A model generated the notes under the pieces. That model saw nothing but the letters and a program-made list of their open reading frames with translations. It searched no databases and was not told the origin of the DNA. From an uncultured Oscillospiraceae bacterium (GTDB lineage: Bacteria; Bacillota; Clostridia; Oscillospirales; Oscillospiraceae), in assembly GCA_905236265.1 (NCBI GenBank), contig CAJOOV010000032.1, positions 1 through 7,979 on the forward strand: a DNA stretch of 7,979 bases, in the 5' to 3' direction. The translations under genes and the position numbers were made by a program. Positions 4,926 to 7,979 of the stretch are shown in pieces. Numbering within the stretch: position 1 is the stretch's first letter; the number at the start of each line of letters is the position of its first letter.

Positions 4926-5977
4926 AAGCTAAGGCGGCGGATTTTCTCGTCTACGACAAGGAAAAAGGCGTGTATCGAGTGGATCCGGAGCAAGCGGTAA
5001 GAGATGATGTGGAGAAGCATTACTGGCGGCATGTGGGGCAGACGGTGGTTAAGGACTGGCGGCTCTACCTGATGCTGGTGCCCATGCTTCTGGTCTTCCT
5101 GTTTTGGCGCTACTTTCCCATGTATGAGCTGCTGGGGTGCTTCAAGGTGTCGGACAATGTCCTGCCTGTATCGGAGCAGTTGTTCTCCGGCTTCTCCTAC
5201 TTCAAGCGGCTGCTCTTTGCGGGAGACGGCCTTTCCACTGATTTCTGGAGGGCACTGCGCAATACCTTCCTGCTGAGCTTCTACGGACTCTGCTTCGGTT
5301 TCCCCATGCCTATCATTCTGGCTCTGTTTTTCAACGAGGTTCGTTCCAACGCAGCCAGAAGCGTGTATCAGGTGCTCACCTACCTGCCGAAGTTCATGTC
5401 AACCGTCGTCATGACTTCGCTGGTGACCATGCTGGTCAAGCAGGGCTCCCTGACCACCGGTATGGGTATCGTCAGTCAGTTCCTGTCCAACATCGGGGCG
5501 ATCAGCCCGGAGGTTGCCAATGCGGGACTGCTGAACATTCCGTCCTTCTTCCGGTCCATCTACCAGATCAGCGGCATCTGGGAGAGTGCAGGCTATGACA
5601 GCATCGTGTTCTTCGCTGCCATCATTGCCATCTCTCCCACCAGCTACGAGGCGGCACAGATCGACGGGGCAGACAAAATGGCGCAGATGCGCTATGTGGT
5701 TCTGCCCAGCATCCTGTCTACCATCGTCATCATGCTCATCACCCGGATCGGTTCCCTGCTGAACATCGGCTACGAAAAGGTGCTGCTGCTCTACAACCCC
5801 AACACCTATGTGACGGCTGATGTGGTTTCCACCTTTGCGAACCGGAACGGTATGGGCAGCGGTGCCGGAACGGGCATTGCGGCAGCGGCGGAAATGATGA
5901 ACAACGTCATCGGTATGCTGTTGGTCATCGGTGCCAATACCATTGCCCGGAAAGCGTCCAATACATCGCTGTACTAA
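4922..5977 (+). CDS. lplB: ABC sugar transporter permease, LplB type
   Basis: A 351-residue inner-membrane permease of the MalF/LplB class that pairs with the downstream permease to form the channel for an oligosaccharide importer. Family marks are the helix 1 segment LFWRYFPMYELLGCFK (60-75), the coupling-helix EAA motif EAAQIDGADKMAQMRYVVLP (243-262) that docks on the ATPase, and the C-terminal block LLYNPNTYVTADVVSTF (289-305), which is typical of LplB proteins. The first ~45 residues are a hydrophilic extension (DFLVYDKEKGVYRV and a charged stretch to WRHVGQ) longer than in most LplB proteins. GGAGG (4911-4915) is 6 nt before the ATG, which overlaps the previous stop. No ATPase is encoded in the visible operon. 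The symbol marks the family only; LplB-like permeases carry many different glycans. Confidence 0.92.
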   Translation: MKAKAADFLVYDKEKGVYRVDPEQAVRDDVEKHYWRHVGQTVVKDWRLYLMLVPMLLVFLFWRYFPMYELLGCFKVSDNVLPVSEQLFSGFSYFKRLLFAGDGLSTDFWRALRNTFLLSFYGLCFGFPMPIILALFFNEVRSNAARSVYQVLTYLPKFMSTVVMTSLVTMLVKQGSLTTGMGIVSQFLSNIGAISPEVANAGLLNIPSFFRSIYQISGIWESAGYDSIVFFAAIIAISPTSYEAAQIDGADKMAQMRYVVLPSILSTIVIMLITRIGSLLNIGYEKVLLLYNPNTYVTADVVSTFANRNGMGSGAGTGIAAAAEMMNNVIGMLLVIGANTIARKASNTSLY

Positions 5978-5989
5978 CGGGAGGGTGCT

Positions 5990-6880
5990 ATGAAGAGAAA
6001 ACTTGAAATCTCAGAGCTGATTTTTAAGATCATCAGCTACACCCTGCTGACCGTATTCGCCCTGTGCTGCCTGTATCCCTTTGTGTATGCCGTCAGCGCC
6101 TCCATCAGCGGCAGATCGGCGGTGGAATACGGTTCCGTGGTGCTGTTTCCCAAGGATGTGCAGTTCGACGCATTCGCCAGAATGTTTAACGACAACATGT
6201 TCTGGAACGCCTATTCGAACACTCTGTTCCTGACCCTGTACGGCACCCTCTGGGCCATGTTTGTGGCGATTCTCGGCGCATACGCACTGAGCAAGAGGCG
6301 GCTGCTGTTCCGTACCTTCTTCAACTTCTTCCTTGTGTTCACCATGTGGTTCTCCGCAGGTATTGTTCCCCAGTACCTGAACTATCTGGCAACCAAGGAT
6401 GTGTTCAACCACATGGGCATTATGGACGACAAGTGGCTGGTGGTCATCGCCATGGGTATGCAGGCGATGAACATTATCCTGCTGCGTAACGCCTTTGAGG
6501 GCGTCCCCTCCGAAATCGAGGAGGCGGCCATTGTGGACGGCGCTACCGAGCTTCAGGTGCTCAGTCAGGTCTACATCCCCATGAGCAAGTCCACCATCGC
6601 TACCGTGGCTCTGTTCTTTGCCATCTCCCGTTGGAACGGCTACTTCTGGGCACGGCAGATGATTTCCAACACCAATGAGCATCCCCTTCAGGTGTTCATC
6701 CGTCTCCGTCTGGAGCAGTACACCGACCCCGAGGCAATGGCAGGCTGGAACGAGGCGTTTGCATCCGACTCCGTGATCTACGCCCTGATTGTATGCTCCA
6801 TTGTCCCCATCCTGATTATCTATCCCTTCATCCAGAAGTACTTTGCCAAGGGCGTGAACGTCGGCGGCGTGAAGGAGTAA
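5990..6880 (+). CDS. ABC sugar transporter permease, YtcP/YesQ type (MalG class)
   Basis: A 296-residue permease of normal length, the second half of the import channel. The EAA motif EEAAIVDGATELQVLSQVYI (177-196), ending in IP (196-197), contacts the ATPase. The C-terminal run IIYPFIQKYFAKGVNVGGVK (276-295) is the signature ending of this class, and about six membrane helices are visible, the first at 12-36. The start ATG follows GGGAGGG (5979-5985) by 4 nt and the gene begins 12 bp after the LplB-type stop, so both are on one mRNA. Its closest well-studied relatives are in rhamnogalacturonan and galacturonan uptake loci of Bacillus (YesQ/YtcP), which supports but does not prove a pectin-derived substrate. 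Confidence 0.92.
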   Translation: MKRKLEISELIFKIISYTLLTVFALCCLYPFVYAVSASISGRSAVEYGSVVLFPKDVQFDAFARMFNDNMFWNAYSNTLFLTLYGTLWAMFVAILGAYALSKRRLLFRTFFNFFLVFTMWFSAGIVPQYLNYLATKDVFNHMGIMDDKWLVVIAMGMQAMNIILLRNAFEGVPSEIEEAAIVDGATELQVLSQVYIPMSKSTIATVALFFAISRWNGYFWARQMISNTNEHPLQVFIRLRLEQYTDPEAMAGWNEAFASDSVIYALIVCSIVPILIIYPFIQKYFAKGVNVGGVKE

Positions 6881-6919
6881 TTCATTCAACACACTACATT
6901 ATACAATAGGAGGATTACC

Positions 6920-7979
6920 ATGAAGAAGTTTCGATCTGCATTGGCACTGATTCTGGTTGCCTGCATGAGCCTGATGCTGCTCACTGCCTGCGGCCCCAGC
7001 ATTCAGGTGCAGTCCGACGGCTCCGCCTCCGGCGGCAATAACCAGAGCGCAGCTCCCGCTGCTTCCGACAACACCGCAGCTCCCGCCGCTGAGGGCGAGG
7101 GCGCCCCTGAGGCAGCTCCCGCAGGCGAGCTGACCTACGCACCCGGCACCACCCTGCGCATGGCCACCGGCTACAACTCCACCAAGACCGGCCTGAGCTT
7201 TGACGCAGAGACCGCAGGCGAGGGCATCACCCTTGCCGACGGCAACACCTACAACGCAGGCGACCTGAAGCCCACTTGGGTGGAGGTGGAGAAACGTCTG
7301 GGCATCACCTTCGAGGACAAGTATCAGGGCAACGGCGCCAGCGCCGAGTTCGACTACTGGAAAGAGCGCCTCAATGAGGTGGATATGGTCTCCGGTACGG
7401 CTGCTCTGCTGACAGAGAACGGCGAGGCCGGCTCTCTGGTGAACATTGCCGAGTATCTGGACTCCATGCCCAACTTCAAGGCATATCTGGATGCCAACCC
7501 CATCGTCAAGCTGTCCATCACCGGCAACACCGAGACCGGCGCGATCTACTTCAGCCCCTACTTCGACGGTGTAAACGACATCGAGCGTATGCCTCTGATG
7601 CGTGTTGACTGGGTGCAGAAGCTGCTGGACGGCGAGGGCGAGTTCACTGCCGATGCCTCCAATACGCTGGCAGCCCCCGCCTACCAGCCCTATATGCCCA
7701 CCTCCGGTACCGTGACTGTGGATGTGGTCAATGCTGAGGGCACCGCCGCCGAGACCGTCACCAAGAACTATGACGCTGCCGGCAACATCGTGGCCGCCAT
7801 GAACGCCGCCGGAAACATCGACGGTGTTACCGCAGTGAACATGCTGCGCGAATACATCGACAAGGCGTACAACGGCTACTATGGCACCACCCGTTCCAAC
7901 CTGTTCTGCGGCCAGAACGCCGCCTGGGACGTGGATGAGCTCGTCGCCCTGATGCGCTGCGTCGTGGCGAACCCCTTCA
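6920..7979 (+). CDS. Lipoprotein extracellular solute-binding protein of the ABC importer, 3' end outside the window
   Basis: The first 353 codons of a cluster B-type sugar-binding lipoprotein (LipO-like) that captures the substrate outside the cell and hands it to the two permeases. It starts with a lipoprotein signal peptide: KK at 2-3, a hydrophobic core, then the lipobox LTAC with Cys24 as the lipid-anchored residue. Residues 26-70 are an Ala/Pro/Ser/Glu-rich flexible linker. The mature fold begins near 78 (TLRMATGYN), with TWVEVEKRLGITFE (119-132) and RMPLMRVDWVQKL (223-235), the equivalent of the family xRxDWLxKLG element. A ~100-residue stretch (236-335) separates this from WDVDELVALM (336-345), where the family usually has TxDEL soon after; it seems to be an insertion. 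AGGAGG (6908-6913) is 6 nt before the ATG. Codons are strongly skewed to C-ending forms (ggc, acc, gcc), as in highly expressed genes. The gap to the previous gene is 39 bp. Confidence 0.92.
   Translation, partial: MKKFRSALALILVACMSLMLLTACGPSIQVQSDGSASGGNNQSAAPAASDNTAAPAAEGEGAPEAAPAGELTYAPGTTLRMATGYNSTKTGLSFDAETAGEGITLADGNTYNAGDLKPTWVEVEKRLGITFEDKYQGNGASAEFDYWKERLNEVDMVSGTAALLTENGEAGSLVNIAEYLDSMPNFKAYLDANPIVKLSITGNTETGAIYFSPYFDGVNDIERMPLMRVDWVQKLLDGEGEFTADASNTLAAPAYQPYMPTSGTVTVDVVNAEGTAAETVTKNYDAAGNIVAAMNAAGNIDGVTAVNMLREYIDKAYNGYYGTTRSNLFCGQNAAWDVDELVALMRCVVANPF

Noticed and set aside
6011..6892. 293-residue - strand open frame antisense to the second permease
   Set aside because: His/Gly/Gln-rich shadow of a clear permease gene in a tight operon.
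6879..6907. Promoter directly before the solute-binding protein gene (TACAAT at 6902-6907)
   Set aside because: No -35 resemblance at 16-18 bp, and the gap is only 39 bp inside an operon; higher expression may instead come from mRNA processing or translation strength.
1..7979. CRISPR array, tRNA, rRNA, insertion sequence or phage attachment site
   Set aside because: No regularly spaced repeats, no cloverleaf-like or rRNA sequence, and no transposase or integrase reading frame were seen.

Overview
The window looks like a chromosomal segment of a moderately GC-rich, low-motility-context Firmicute, most likely a gut Clostridia (Oscillospirales/Ruminococcaceae-like). The reasons are strong AGGAGG-type ribosome binding sites, intrinsic terminators with T-runs, and an LplB/YtcP-type ABC sugar transporter with a lipoprotein binding protein, an arrangement typical of plant-glycan-using Firmicutes. 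The taxonomic call is an inference; there is no rRNA or other marker gene here.

Left part (1-3091). The 3' end of a Cof-type HAD phosphatase gene (+) enters from the left. It converges on a diguanylate cyclase gene (-, 557-1579) across a perfect 16-bp hairpin that probably terminates both. The cyclase gene diverges from a MATE-family efflux gene (+, 1674-3011), which has a near-consensus promoter in the gap and a double hairpin ending in T6 downstream. The T6 tract runs into the stop codon of the next, convergent gene.

Right part (3092-7979). This is a probable pectin-related uptake and processing locus. A signal-peptide-less pectin methylesterase homologue (CE8, -, 3092-3949) is transcribed away from a four-gene operon (+): a small multi-TM protein resembling an ECF-type S component (4344-4925), an LplB-type permease (4922-5977), a YtcP/YesQ-type permease (5990-6880), and a lipoprotein solute-binding protein (6920 to beyond the window end). 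No ATPase is present; this transporter class usually borrows a shared MsmX-type ATPase encoded elsewhere. The working model, by inference, is that oligosaccharides (perhaps methyl-esterified oligogalacturonides) are captured by the lipoprotein, imported by the two permeases, and de-esterified in the cytoplasm by the CE8 enzyme.

The 394-bp gap between the CE8 gene and the operon is the richest regulatory stretch. It holds opposed promoters with perfect TATAAT -10 boxes, a perfect 14-bp CG-centred palindrome of the LacI-family operator type, a pair of direct repeats exactly 30 bp apart that flank the palindrome, a hairpin at the predicted 5' end of the CE8 transcript, and on the operon side a ~200-nt leader containing a terminator-like hairpin overlapped by a competing GC stem. 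I see no clearly new defence or mobile system in this window. The most interesting leads are the S-component-like first gene of the operon, the cytoplasmic CE8 enzyme and its shared regulatory gap, and the leader.
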